Shown here in pieces: positions 10,191 through 19,042 of a stretch of DNA of 64,000 nucleotides. Below the pieces are notes generated by a model. That model saw nothing but the letters and a program-made list of their open reading frames with translations. It was not told the DNA's origin and did no database searches. Location: assembly GCF_035978755.1 (NCBI RefSeq), contig NZ_CP108414.1, forward strand, positions 8,370,001 to 8,434,000. The letters are read 5' to 3'. How positions within the stretch are numbered: position 1 is the stretch's first letter; each line of letters opens with the position of its first letter. The position numbers and the translations under genes were made by a program. Source of the DNA: Streptomyces sp. NBC_01298 (lineage in GTDB: Bacteria; Actinomycetota; Actinomycetes; Streptomycetales; Streptomycetaceae).

Positions 10191-10289
10191 GCGGGTGGAG
10201 TCTACGCAGCACCGGAGCCCCCCGGTAGGGGTCCGGGGCCCGCCCGGTCAGGCATCGGGCCGATGCCGCGCCCCGCGCGCCCCGACGCG

Positions 10290-11765
10290 TCATTGCTGCT
10301 GTGGTGGTTTGCCCTCCGCCGCGGAGACCTCTACGAACTCCACCTGTCCCTTGCCGTTCAGTCGCAGCACGGGGACGGCCTTGTTGCGCGGATTGCCGTT
10401 GTTCTGGAAGGAGATGAAACCACCGGCCCCGGCCACCTGCTGCGCGCCGTCCATCTGGTGGAACATCCGGCCCACGGCCTCGCCGACGACCTGGCCCTGC
10501 CAGTGGGCGGCCATCTGGATGCCGTGCGCGGCGGCCAGGACCGCGTCGTGGCCCATCAGGGCCCCGCCGTCCTCACGGGTGTCGTGCGGGAACCACTGTT
10601 CCATCAGCCCGCCCGGCTGGAAGTTCTTCGCGGAGGGCGCGGACACCGCCTGCGGCGCCGCGCGGTACATGTCGGGGTGGGCGAGGCCGGTGTAGAGCAC
10701 CTCGATGCCCGTCTCCGCTGCGCGGGCGAGCTGTTCGGGGCTCAGGTTGGTGGTGTCGTCCCCGGTGAACACGGTGAACTTCTGCTCGGTGCAGCTGCGG
10801 TTGGCGAGCGCGTCCAGGAACCGGGTGAGGTGCAGGCCGCGGCCCGCGAAGTAGACGATCTGCGGGCGCTGCTGGCACAACTGCCCCGGCATGAAGTGCA
10901 GTTCGTTCTGCCAGGCGCTGCTGACGGAGGAGTCGTAGGTCATGTGCTCGGCGACGAGCTTGTGCGTGTCGTCCTTGAACGCCTTGGTGAAGGCGGTGCC
11001 GAGGGTGGAGGAGTAGAGGTCGCCCTCCGCCACGTCCTGGATGACGATGCCGGTGGTGACCCCGCGCCGTTTGAGGTACGCGGCCCCCGCGTACGCCTCG
11101 TCCTCGTTGGTGGGGGCGATCCGCACGAAGCCGTTGATGTCCTGGATGGCCGAGCCGGTCATGGTGGCGCCGACCATGGCGATCCCGTTCTCGGAGAAGC
11201 GCCGTATGGCTTCGAGGTTCGCCTTGGTGCTGGGTCCCAGGCCGGCCACCGCGACGAGCCGGTCCGGGGAATCCTTGCGGGCGATCAGTTCGTCGACGGT
11301 GTGCTTCCACTGCGTGGACTTGCTGCCCGGGTTGGCTATCAGCAGCCGGATCTTGGGGTTGCCGGCCAAATCGCCCTGGTTGTAACGGTACTGGGCGAGG
11401 TAGGCGCCCTGGAGTTCGTGCCGGACGCCCTCGGCGGAGTTGCTGTCGGAGGCGGTGGTGGTGAACGAGGTGAAGTAGGCGACGCTGACGTACGGCTCCT
11501 TGTCCGCGTTGGCGACGACCCGGCGGTTCTCCGCCTCGATCTTCGCGCTGACGGCGTCGAGGTGCGGCGCGAAGACGTAGGAGCCGTCGCTCACTCCCAC
11601 GCACTCGTCGTCCGGCCCCCGTTCGACGACCCCGTCCGCGCACCTGGCCTGGCGTTCCTGGAGCCAGCCCACACCCAGCCAGAGCGCTCCGACGAGCGTG
11701 ACGGCCGCCGCGGTGGCCAGCGCGACCCGGCGGACGACGTGCAGGGGCCATTCGAGTCTGGGCAC
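10290..11765 (-). CDS. Membrane-anchored type I periplasmic-binding-like protein
   Basis: 491 residues. One N-terminal membrane segment (ALATAAAVTLVGALWLGVGW) with no lipobox or cleavage site, so it is probably an anchored extracytoplasmic receptor. The rest resembles Leu/Ile/Val-type substrate-binding proteins: YVSVAYF, a VAVAGLGPSTKANLEAIRRF segment, FVRIAPTNEDEAYAGAAYL, and an IQDVAEGDLYS core. There are no ABC permease or ATPase genes nearby. It begins 4 bp after the NTPase-like gene, so the two are surely co-translated and probably act together as a sensor rather than a transporter. Function unknown. Confidence 0.8.
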   Translation of the reverse strand: MPRLEWPLHVVRRVALATAAAVTLVGALWLGVGWLQERQARCADGVVERGPDDECVGVSDGSYVFAPHLDAVSAKIEAENRRVVANADKEPYVSVAYFTSFTTTASDSNSAEGVRHELQGAYLAQYRYNQGDLAGNPKIRLLIANPGSKSTQWKHTVDELIARKDSPDRLVAVAGLGPSTKANLEAIRRFSENGIAMVGATMTGSAIQDINGFVRIAPTNEDEAYAGAAYLKRRGVTTGIVIQDVAEGDLYSSTLGTAFTKAFKDDTHKLVAEHMTYDSSVSSAWQNELHFMPGQLCQQRPQIVYFAGRGLHLTRFLDALANRSCTEQKFTVFTGDDTTNLSPEQLARAAETGIEVLYTGLAHPDMYRAAPQAVSAPSAKNFQPGGLMEQWFPHDTREDGGALMGHDAVLAAAHGIQMAAHWQGQVVGEAVGRMFHQMDGAQQVAGAGGFISFQNNGNPRNKAVPVLRLNGKGQVEFVEVSAAEGKPPQQQ

Positions 11766-11769
11766 GCGC

Positions 11770-13773
11770 TCAGCCCTCCCAGCCCGGAGTCTGGGGATCG
11801 ATCCAATTGCGGTACCGCTCGGCCTCGTTGAACAGCGCCACGATGTCGCTCCTGCGGAGTTGGGACAGCTGGGTGTAGCCGTCGGCGATCAGGTTTCCCA
11901 GCCGCATGGCGGGGTCGGCGAGCGGATCGCTCCACACCCAGCGGGTGGTGACCAGGGTGTGGATCACGGACTCGGTGTCCACCACGCGCCCCGGCCGGCG
12001 CGGGACGAGCCCGGAGAGGAGCTCCAGCGGCCCGCTGCCGGAGGGGAGCCGGTTCGGTGCGGAGGTGATCGCGTCGAACTCGGAGATCCACTGCGCTGCC
12101 GGTACGGCGGTGAAGCGCCGGGTCAGATGGGCGGTGACCTCCTCGGTCCGCCCGAGGGCGAGCTGGTGGTACATCTCCTGCACCGGCTTGCCCTCCCCGC
12201 GGTAGTACTCCGCGAGCAGTTCGTGCGCGGCCTCCCACCCCTCGGGGCGCGCGGCCAGCCGCCACAGGAGCAGCCGGCGCAGCCACGGGTGGAGTACGGG
12301 GACCACGGCGACGGGCCCGGTCAGCAGCCAGCGGGACCGGATGTCGCCGAACAGGGAGTCGTCGGGGCTGAGCAGCCGCGTGCCCACGGAGAAGTCCCGG
12401 GCGGCGGCGCACTGCGCCAGGGCCGCGTGCTGGGTCCCGTCGAAGTCGCGCAGGAGGTGCCCGAGGGCGGTGTCGGCGAGCGTGGCGGAGCGCTCCCCGG
12501 TGCGCAGCGGCCGGTCGGGCAGGACGCGCAGCCAACGGTCCTGCTGGGGGCCGGAGTCCGGGAGGGGGCCGGCCTGGCGCAGCACGTCGAGCACCTGGTG
12601 GACGGCGCGCGGCAGCCCGCCGGTGAGCCGGTGCACGAAGGGGGTGAGGCGGGTCAGCGGGGCCAGGTCGCTGTTGGGGCCGAGCTGGAGCTCTATCCGG
12701 ATCCGCACCTCGTCCAGATTGAGGTCGCGCAGGCGCAGCGGGTACCACCAGCTGTCCTCGCTGTCGCGGGGAGGCCGGTGGGCGTGCCAGTCGGCCAGGG
12801 AGGCCCGGTCGGGGCCGCGCAGCTGCCAGGGCCACGAGTCCCCGGTGGCCGGGCCCCAGCGGGGCAGCCAGCGGTTGGAGCTGGCGACGACGGTGAGCGG
12901 ATCACTGGCGTGCCCGGCCACGACGGTCTGGTCGTGCCGGGAGCGCAGTAACAGGTCGAGGAAGTGGCGTCCGTACTCGGTGTGGGAGTTGTCCAGGAGC
13001 AGGAGGTAGGAGCGGGGCATGAAATTGCGGGCGGTATTGCGCCTGAGGTCTTCCAGGAAGGCCGAGAAGAGGACGAGGTCGAGCCGCTCCTGTTCGTCCT
13101 CGTCGCCCTCGTGGCGCCACAGGTTGAGCTCCACCAGGGCTTCCATGGGGTCCGCGCTGTGGGTCATGGGGTGGCGTCCGTACCAGTGGGCCCCGGTCGT
13201 CAGCCGGCTGCCCAGTCTGCCGGCGAGCAGGCCGGGCACGGTGCGGCGGCCGCGCCGCAGGGCGTCCTGGAAGAGGGCCAGTGCGGCGGTGGAGGCGCCC
13301 TCGGGCATGCCGACCGCGCCCATGCCCACTTCGAAGAAGGCCGCCAGGTAGTCGCCGTGGCGGGCCTCGTTCTCCTCCTGGAAGCGGTCCAGCTGGCGCT
13401 GTACCGCGCGCCGGCCCTCCGCGAGGTTGCGCATGCGCAGCTCCTGGTCGGAGGCGAGCAGGCCGAGGCTGAGCAGCGGGAAGTGGGAGCGGCCGTAGCG
13501 GGGCAGCTTGCGTTCGAGCTGGCGGGCCAGGAGCCCGAGGGCGTAGCGCGGCAGCAGGGACTGGGCTCCGCCGAAGTTGACGAAGGCGAAGGGGTAGTCG
13601 GGCCCGAAGCGCTCCATGAGCGCGCTGTGCGCCTCGCTGGCGCCGCTGCCGGCCGGACCGAGGAGCATGGTCAGCGGCCGCTCGGCCTCCGGGCCCTCCT
13701 TCAGGCACGAGTCGACCAGCGACAGGATGCCGCTGCGGCCCCGCAGGCCCATGCCCGTACCCGGCTCCCTCAC
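11770..13773 (-). CDS. NTPase-like protein with degenerate Walker A, partner of the binding protein
   Basis: 667 residues from GTG 13773, chosen because a G-run ribosome site sits 5 bp upstream; ATG 13752 is the alternative. The N-terminal part looks like a STAND/AAA P-loop module: LLGPAGSGAS at about residues 37-46 where the Walker A Lys should be residue 45 but is Ala, LLLLDN as Walker B, and VVASSNRWL as a sensor-like strand. Large helical middle and C-terminal parts show no named domain to me. No membrane segment. It overlaps nothing upstream and leads directly into the binding-protein gene. Whether it binds nucleotide is doubtful. Confidence 0.72.
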   Translation of the reverse strand: MREPGTGMGLRGRSGILSLVDSCLKEGPEAERPLTMLLGPAGSGASEAHSALMERFGPDYPFAFVNFGGAQSLLPRYALGLLARQLERKLPRYGRSHFPLLSLGLLASDQELRMRNLAEGRRAVQRQLDRFQEENEARHGDYLAAFFEVGMGAVGMPEGASTAALALFQDALRRGRRTVPGLLAGRLGSRLTTGAHWYGRHPMTHSADPMEALVELNLWRHEGDEDEQERLDLVLFSAFLEDLRRNTARNFMPRSYLLLLDNSHTEYGRHFLDLLLRSRHDQTVVAGHASDPLTVVASSNRWLPRWGPATGDSWPWQLRGPDRASLADWHAHRPPRDSEDSWWYPLRLRDLNLDEVRIRIELQLGPNSDLAPLTRLTPFVHRLTGGLPRAVHQVLDVLRQAGPLPDSGPQQDRWLRVLPDRPLRTGERSATLADTALGHLLRDFDGTQHAALAQCAAARDFSVGTRLLSPDDSLFGDIRSRWLLTGPVAVVPVLHPWLRRLLLWRLAARPEGWEAAHELLAEYYRGEGKPVQEMYHQLALGRTEEVTAHLTRRFTAVPAAQWISEFDAITSAPNRLPSGSGPLELLSGLVPRRPGRVVDTESVIHTLVTTRWVWSDPLADPAMRLGNLIADGYTQLSQLRRSDIVALFNEAERYRNWIDPQTPGWEG

Positions 13774-13859
13774 GTGTGCCCCCCCAGGACGTGCGTCGAG
13801 GATGAGAAGCCTGCCATCCGGAGCCGGAGTCAGACAGGGGTTTCCCCTCCTTGGTTCGA

Positions 13860-14402
13860 TCAGTGCGATTCCGTGACCTCGTCGGCTCCGGCCGGCGACT
13901 CCATCGCGGCGGCGCGCCGGCTGACGACGAGGGTCGCCGCGACCGCGCTGACGGCGAACGCCGCCACGATGACGGCGGGGCGGTCGAGCCGGTGCCGGCT
14001 GAAGTGGTCGAGGGAGATGCGCCCCGGCCCGGTGACACCCAGACCGGCCGCGACGGCACCGAGCAGGGCCGGGTACTCGAAGCCGCCTCCCTGGGCGAAG
14101 AAGCCGGCGGGAGCGTGCACCGAGACGGCCCCGGCCATGGCGCCCGCCGCGGCGGCGCCCGCCGCGGGAGTGGCGAGACCCAGGGCGAGCAGAGCGCCGC
14201 CACCCGCCTCGCCGAGCCCCGCGGCGATGGCGCTGCGCCGGCCCGGGGTGAAGCCCATGTGCTCCATCGCCCGGGCCGTGCCCTCGATGCCACCACCGCC
14301 GAACCATCCGAAGAGCTTCTGCGTGCCGTGCGCCATCAGGACGCCGCCTGCCGCCAGGCGCAGGGAGAGCAGTCCGAGGTCCTTGCGGAGGGTGAAGTGC
14401 AT
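13860..14402 (-). CDS. DoxX-family membrane protein
   Basis: Small inner-membrane protein of 180 residues from ATG 14402. The DoxX core is clear: LGLLSLRLAAGGVLMAHGTQ, KLFGWFGGGG, four hydrophobic helices, and the FF-AQGGGFEYPALLG region. DoxX proteins are linked to thiosulfate/quinone redox or to oxidative stress complexes in actinobacteria. It starts a separate unit, with an unusually A/T-rich upstream stretch (14420-14530) likely holding its promoter. Confidence 0.88.
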   Translation of the reverse strand: MHFTLRKDLGLLSLRLAAGGVLMAHGTQKLFGWFGGGGIEGTARAMEHMGFTPGRRSAIAAGLGEAGGGALLALGLATPAAGAAAAGAMAGAVSVHAPAGFFAQGGGFEYPALLGAVAAGLGVTGPGRISLDHFSRHRLDRPAVIVAAFAVSAVAATLVVSRRAAAMESPAGADEVTESH

Positions 14403-14655
14403 GGGGCGGCCTTTCGACGGTTGGACGGATGGAGGTATGGAGGTATGAACGTAGAGCCGTATAGAAGATTCGACGGTTCGAAGGTTCGACGGGAGGGAAT
14501 CGGCGGAATATGTTCCACGCCGTCCGTGGCGCCACACCGCACGCGCGCCGATTCGCCGAATCGCCGACGAGGTGGGCACGCCGTGAGTATCAAGCGCAGG
14601 GGATCTGAGGAGCGGCACCGTGGCACCGGGCGCCCGGGCCTTGTTCACTGGGGCC

Positions 14656-14838
14656 ATGACCGAGACCAACCCCGCGGGCGCGCCGGGCCCTTCGGCGCCG
14701 CGCACGAAGCCGTGCCAGTGGTGCGGCCGCCCCGTACCGCAGCGCCTCCCGGTGGTGCGCAAGCTCCACTGCAACCCCGGGCACTGGATGAGCGACGTAC
14801 GCGCCAACTTCTGGCACCGCTTCTGGGACAACCTCTGA
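14656..14838 (+). CDS. Small CxxC/His protein, possible zinc ribbon
   Basis: 60-residue protein from ATG 14656. It has CQWCGRP, then KLHCNPGHW, giving a possible Cys-Cys-Cys-His metal site, and a Trp-rich C-terminus (ANFWHRFWDNL). Third positions are strongly G/C, supporting coding. No family is recognised. It is flanked by opposite-strand DoxX and the serine hydrolase. Confidence 0.5.
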   Translation: MTETNPAGAPGPSAPRTKPCQWCGRPVPQRLPVVRKLHCNPGHWMSDVRANFWHRFWDNL

Positions 14839-14989
14839 CAGTCGTAGCCCACCACGTCGGTAGGGCCTCGGCTGCTAAAATGGAACCTTGCTCGCTATGT
14901 GACGCTTTTCGAGCGTGCCGCGTCCAGATTCTGCCTCGCCCTCGCCGCGGTACCCGACCGCCGAGCCCGAGCCCGAGGTGTGATCCGGT

Positions 14990-16414
14990 ATGAGGACCTT
15001 CCACGCCGACGCGACGCCCGATCCAGCGACCGCGCAGCGCCCGGACCGTGTCCGCCGTGCCCGCCGCGCACGGGTCCGGTCCGCCGTGCTCGCTCCGGGA
15101 ACGGCGGTGCTCATCGCGGTCTGCGGGATGCCCCTGGCGGCGTCCGGGGCGGCGGCTGCCGCACCTCCCGTGGCGGCCGGCGCGGCCGATCCCGTACCGG
15201 TGCCCTCCGGCCCGTCCGCTCTCACCGCCGGGCCGGCCCTCAAGCCCATCGATCCGGCCGCGCTGCGGTCAGCCGTGGACGCGGCGGCGAAGAAGCTGAT
15301 GGTGCCGGGCGTGGTGGTCCTGCTCCGCACCCCGCAAGGCACCTTCCGCGCACTCACCGGCACGGCCGAACTCGGCAAGGGCCGGCCCCCCACCACCGCG
15401 GACCACTTCAGGATCGCCTCCAACACCAAGACCATGACCTCGGCGCTGATCCAACTCCTGGTCCAGGACGGCAAGGTCCGCCTCACCGACCCGGTCTCCG
15501 ATTACGTACCGGGTGTGCCCGGCGGCGCGGGGATCACCATCGCCGAGCTCCTCGAAATGCGCAGCGGGCTGTACAACTACACCGACGCGCCCGAGTTCTC
15601 GGCCACCCTCGATGCCGACCCGGGCAAGGCGTGGACCCCGCGGGAGGTCCTCGGCATCGCCTTCCGCCACGCCCCGGACGCCGCCCCCGGCACGGAGTAC
15701 GCGTACGACAACACCAACTACGCGCTGCTGGGCCTCGTCGCGGAGAAGGCCGGCGGCCGCCCTCTCGCCGAGCAGTTCAGGGACCGGCTGTTCACCCCGC
15801 TCGGCCTCGCCGGCACCTCGCTCCCGGGCATCCACGACACCTCCCTGCCCGCGCCGTACGCGCACGGCTACATGTACGGAGGTTCCGCGCACGCCATGAC
15901 CGACGAGCCGTACCCCGCCGACGTACGAGCAGCGGCCCGCTCGGGGAAGCTGAAGCCGCTGGACTACACCCACCAGAACTCCTCCTACGCCACCGCCGCG
16001 GGCGGCGTGATCTCTACGGCCGACGACATGGCCACCTGGATCAAGGCGCTCGTTACGGGCAGGGTCCTCGACCCCGGCTCCCAGAAGCGCTGGCTGGACA
16101 GCCCGCGGCCCCAGAATCCGGCCGCTCCCGAAGCCCAGCAGTACGGCTACGGAATCGCCTACCAGCGCTTCACCCCGCAGGCCTCGATGTACTTCCACGG
16201 AGGCGAACTCCCGGGCTTCAACTCGTTCATCGGCCACGACCCGGACAACGACGTCACCCTGATCGTCTGGGCGAACCTGACCGTCTCGCTCGACGCGAAG
16301 GCGGCCGCCATGGCCCTGCTGCCCACGATCCTCAACCAGGTCTACGCAGGGGTCTCCTACCCCACCGTCACCGACCACGACGACCCCGGCCGACAGTCCC
16401 GCGCATCCCGCTAG
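14990..16414 (+). CDS. Secreted serine hydrolase (beta-lactamase/D-Ala carboxypeptidase fold)
   Basis: 474 residues. A twin-Arg-rich head and hydrophobic segment ending in ASGAAAAAP indicate export. Class C/S12 motifs are present: S-x-x-K in IASNTKTM (about residue 145), Y-x-N in AYDNTNYALLG and HGG in YFHGGELPGF near the C-terminus. Such enzymes include D-alanyl-D-alanine carboxypeptidases, esterases and D-aminopeptidases; substrate cannot be assigned. Monocistronic, followed by gene debris. Confidence 0.92.
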   Translation: MRTFHADATPDPATAQRPDRVRRARRARVRSAVLAPGTAVLIAVCGMPLAASGAAAAAPPVAAGAADPVPVPSGPSALTAGPALKPIDPAALRSAVDAAAKKLMVPGVVVLLRTPQGTFRALTGTAELGKGRPPTTADHFRIASNTKTMTSALIQLLVQDGKVRLTDPVSDYVPGVPGGAGITIAELLEMRSGLYNYTDAPEFSATLDADPGKAWTPREVLGIAFRHAPDAAPGTEYAYDNTNYALLGLVAEKAGGRPLAEQFRDRLFTPLGLAGTSLPGIHDTSLPAPYAHGYMYGGSAHAMTDEPYPADVRAAARSGKLKPLDYTHQNSSYATAAGGVISTADDMATWIKALVTGRVLDPGSQKRWLDSPRPQNPAAPEAQQYGYGIAYQRFTPQASMYFHGGELPGFNSFIGHDPDNDVTLIVWANLTVSLDAKAAAMALLPTILNQVYAGVSYPTVTDHDDPGRQSRASR

Positions 16415-16514
16415 GCCGCCTCCCGGGTCGTGTTCGTGCACGCATCGGAACGGGAGGGCGCCCGCGGTTGGGGCCGCGGCGAGCGAGCAGCCGTCCACCG
16501 AGGGGGCGGCGCAG

Positions 16515-16777
16515 GCCGAGCCGGCGGTGCTCTCCCACTGGGCTCCGATCCCACCGGCGCTCGACTTCCCCGGCGTCGCGGCGCTGCCGGCCGCCATCGA
16601 GACGGCCACGCGCGCACTCGACCAGCTCGGCGTCGAAAGCGGTACCCGCCGCCGAGGAGACACCGGCCGCGCGGTCCACGTGCTCGGCGAAATCGGCGCA
16701 CTGATCGAGTCCGGGGGCCTCACCCTCCCGATCGCCCGGACCTTCCCCCTCACCGAAGTCGCGCAGCCGGCCGCTTC
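16515..16777 (+). pseudogene. Remnant of a zinc-type alcohol dehydrogenase / quinone oxidoreductase
   Basis: An open stretch with coding-type composition whose translation resembles the C-terminal third of MDR-family NADPH:quinone oxidoreductases: ALDFPGVAALPAAIETA, then HVLGEIGALIESGGLTLPIA, RTFPLTEVAQ. The expected following residues (AEAHRLSEGGHVRGK type) are missing; at about 16770-16777 the sequence changes into the 5' end of a gyrB-like gene on the other strand. No N-terminal half is seen upstream. Left limit approximate. Confidence 0.55.
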
Positions 16778-16845
16778 CGAATGGCTTCCCACCCTTCCAG
16801 CACCTGGATGTGGCTGGCGTCGTACGGGTTGGCGGCGTCACTCAT
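16750..16845 (-). pseudogene. 5' fragment of a gyrB-like (type II topoisomerase B) gene
   Basis: From ATG 16845, behind a G-rich ribosome site, the reading MSDAANPYDASHIQVLEGWE then AIRKRP matches the start of GyrB/ParE proteins, whose consensus continues GMYIGS. After KRP the match stops and the frame ends at 16750 after 31 codons. All of the ATPase domain is absent. So only the first ~26 codons of a gyrase-B-like gene survive, fused to the dehydrogenase remnant. A full gyrB must exist elsewhere; this is probably a paralogue's remains. Confidence 0.65.
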
Positions 16846-17338
16846 GAAGTCCCCCCAATGGTGTCTTCAGCGGAGCCTCCAGCCTAGGGGGATCTAGGGA
16901 AAACACCAGGTCAGGCCCTATTCGTCGAGGGTGTGTACGGGCAGGTGGGCGCCTGCTCGGAGTTGGTCGGCCCAGGGGTCGCCCGCCGCTGCCGGAGAGC
17001 GGCAGTAGGCCTGCGGAGGCCGCGGCAGGCCCCATTCCCGGCGATCCGAAGGCCCCCAATTCCGATGCGGCCGCTGTTGCCGCCGGGCTCCGCGATCCCC
17101 TGGGCGCAGGAAAATCGCCGACCGGTCGACGCTCCACGGCGTGTTCGTGCGCCGTTACAGGGCGACCTCGGACGAATCGCTGGGCTGGGGCGGGGCTTCC
17201 CCGACGGGCAGGAGAGGCTGACTCCGGCCGAGAGAGCGCGTCGGCCGCTCGGGCCGCCGGTGTGGTCGGCATCCGGATCCTGGACGGGACGGGTCAGGCA
17301 GTGGTGCCGCACCAGGTCACGTCCGGCCTCGCCTACTC
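16846..17338. other. Gene-poor stretch, probable debris
   Basis: About 490 bp with no convincing complete gene. On the minus strand the bases 16918-16977 read DPWADQLRAGAHLPVHTLDE and stop, which looks like the C-terminus of some lost gene, but I cannot name it. Nothing else supported. Confidence 0.4.
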
Positions 17339-17710
17339 CTACTCCTGCTCCTCGATCCCGATGGCCTCCTCCAGCTCCCGGTGAGCCTTGCGGCGCGATC
17401 CCTCCTGGCCTTCCAGCAGGGCGTTGGCGATGGCGTCCAGCTTGCGCTGGATCGCGTGCTCGGCCCGCCGTTCGGAGTTCTTGAGGAGGGCGAGCAGCAA
17501 CAAGGACACCGCGGCCATGGCGTCCCCGGCGAGGTGCTGCCATTCCACCGGCAGGTGGAGGAGGTGGACGGTGATGAAGCCTGCCACCAGGAGGACGCAC
17601 AGGAAGGAGAAGAGCGCCGAACTGGTGAAATTGGACGCGAGCTCCGCCAGCTTCTCGAAGCGGCCGAGCCGCCCAGGTCTGCCCTTTTCAGCCGGATGGT
17701 CCAAGGTCAT
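17339..17710 (-). CDS. Low-affinity iron permease-family membrane protein
   Basis: 123 residues with two membrane helices (FSFLCVLLVAGFITVHLL and AMAAVSLLLLALL). The second runs into a soluble tail, LKNSERRAEHAIQRKLDAIA, matching bacterial proteins of the Fe_permease family (the QNTQRRSDQAVQHKLNAL-type motif). Despite the family name, transport has not been shown for the short bacterial members. The C-terminus is a charged coiled coil (HRELEEAIGIEEQE). Confidence 0.75.
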   Translation of the reverse strand: MTLDHPAEKGRPGRLGRFEKLAELASNFTSSALFSFLCVLLVAGFITVHLLHLPVEWQHLAGDAMAAVSLLLLALLKNSERRAEHAIQRKLDAIANALLEGQEGSRRKAHRELEEAIGIEEQE

Positions 17711-17799
17711 GCCCGGCGTCTGCCCGGCTACGCCGGGTCAAACCCTCGGCTGCGCCGGCCGGCCGGCGCAGCCGAGTACGGCATATGCGACGAGCGGAG

Positions 17800-17823
17800 G
17801 TTTCGCCTTCTCTCAGCGGGTAG
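17800..17823 (+). promoter_or_regulatory. Candidate SigB-type promoter
   Basis: GTTT at 17800, 14-bp spacer, GGGTAG at 17818. The Streptomyces SigB-group pattern is GNNT/GTTT, 14-16 bp, GGGTA(C/T). It ends 44 bp before the start of the next gene. The last base is off consensus. Confidence 0.5.
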
Positions 17824-17867
17824 CCGAGGGGCGAAGACCACTGGGAACCGCTCGATGGAGGCGGCAC

Positions 17868-18410
17868 ATGTCTACCAGCACACTCATAGCGATCATCGTC
17901 GCGGCCGTTGTCGTGGTCGTGGCGCTGACCCTGACCCTCACCATGCTGGCGCGCCGACGCCACCTGCGCGACCGCTTCGGGCCGGAGTACGAGCGGACCG
18001 TCGAGGAGAAGGGCGGCGCGCTGGCCGCGGAGCGCGAACTGCGCGCCCGCGAGCAGCGGCACGACCGGCTGGACATCAAGGAGCTCCCCGCCGAGCGGCG
18101 CCGCCAGTACGCGGACGAATGGACCACCGTCCAGGAGCACTTCGTGGACCGGCCGGACGGCTCCGTCGCCGAGGCGGACGAGCTGGTGTCCCGCTTGATG
18201 GGCGAGCGCGGATACCCGACCGACGAGTACGGCCGGCAACTGAGCCACCTGTCCGTCGAACACGCGGGCACCCTGGACCACTACCGCTCCGCCCATGACG
18301 TCAAGGTACGGAGCACTGACGGGCGGGCGACGACCGAGGAACTCCGGGGAGCGATGGTGCACTACCGCGCCCTCTTCACGGAGCTGCTCACGGACGAAAG
18401 GAACCGGTGA
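17868..18410 (+). CDS. Membrane-anchored protein with shared C-terminal helical domain
   Basis: 180 residues from ATG 17868. An N-terminal membrane helix (LIAIIVAAVVVVVALTLTLT) is followed by a charged helical region. Residues about 85-178 form a domain also seen in the next gene: Y.DEW..VQEHFVDRP, ADELVSRLM and TEELRGAMVHYRALFTELL. No named function known to me. The stop (18408-18410) is one base before the next ATG, so the two are co-translated. A SigB-type promoter precedes it, suggesting a stress role. Confidence 0.75.
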   Translation: MSTSTLIAIIVAAVVVVVALTLTLTMLARRRHLRDRFGPEYERTVEEKGGALAAERELRAREQRHDRLDIKELPAERRRQYADEWTTVQEHFVDRPDGSVAEADELVSRLMGERGYPTDEYGRQLSHLSVEHAGTLDHYRSAHDVKVRSTDGRATTEELRGAMVHYRALFTELLTDERNR

Positions 18411-18411
18411 C

Positions 18412-19023
18412 ATGGAGAACCGTGCGGACACCGAGGGCCGGCCCACCGAAACCGGCCTGACCACGGAAGACCTGGCACACCCCGTGACGGACGACGAGGC
18501 CGTGGCCCCGGGGGCCCCGGTATACCCGGGAGAGGCCACTCGGGACCGAGCGGTCCGCGAGACCCCCGCGACCCGCGAGGACCCGCGAGTCTACGAAGAA
18601 CGCGATGACTTGGAGAACCGCGAGGAGTTCGAGAATCGCGAGGACTTCGGAAACCACGAGATGCGCGACGAGGTCGCCCCGCCCCCTGAGGAGGACCGTA
18701 CGGTCGCCCCCGCCGGTGCGGACACGCCGCCCGGCGGAGCCGTCGAGGGTGACTCCGAGCCGCTCCTCGGCGCCTCCGACACCCAGGAGTACCGGCAGTC
18801 GTGGACCGACATCCAGGGCCGCTTCGTCGACGACCCCCAGGACGCGGTCAGGTCCGCGGACACCCTGGTGGCCGAGGTCATGCAGACCCTGGCCGGGACC
18901 TTCGCCGCGCACAAGCAGGAGCTGGAGGCGCAGTGGGGCCGGGGCGAGGAAGTGGAGACGGAGGACCTGCGCCAGGCCTTGCAGCACTACCGCTCCTTCT
19001 TCAACCGTCTGCTGAAGACCTGA
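18412..19023 (+). CDS. Acidic protein sharing its C-terminal domain with the upstream gene
   Basis: 203 residues from ATG 18412. The first ~120 residues are acidic and disordered, with short Glu/Asn/Arg repeats (DLENREEFENREDFGNHE). The C-terminal ~80 residues repeat the neighbour's domain: YRQSWTDIQGRFVDDPQDAV, ADTLVAEVM, EDLRQALQHYRSFFNRLL. No membrane segment, so this is the soluble member of a membrane/soluble pair. Function unknown. Confidence 0.75.
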   Translation: MENRADTEGRPTETGLTTEDLAHPVTDDEAVAPGAPVYPGEATRDRAVRETPATREDPRVYEERDDLENREEFENREDFGNHEMRDEVAPPPEEDRTVAPAGADTPPGGAVEGDSEPLLGASDTQEYRQSWTDIQGRFVDDPQDAVRSADTLVAEVMQTLAGTFAAHKQELEAQWGRGEEVETEDLRQALQHYRSFFNRLLKT

Positions 19024-19042
19024 GCGCGGTGGACCCGCGGTG

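Noticed and set aside
7752..11831. 1359-codon plus-strand open frame
   Set aside because: Antisense of the LAL regulator and the binding-protein gene; translation is Gly/Arg/Pro-rich without any domain.
11770..14535. 921-codon minus-strand frame as a single protein
   Set aside because: The part beyond 13773 overlaps the DoxX gene in another frame; the domain-bearing protein starts at GTG 13773.
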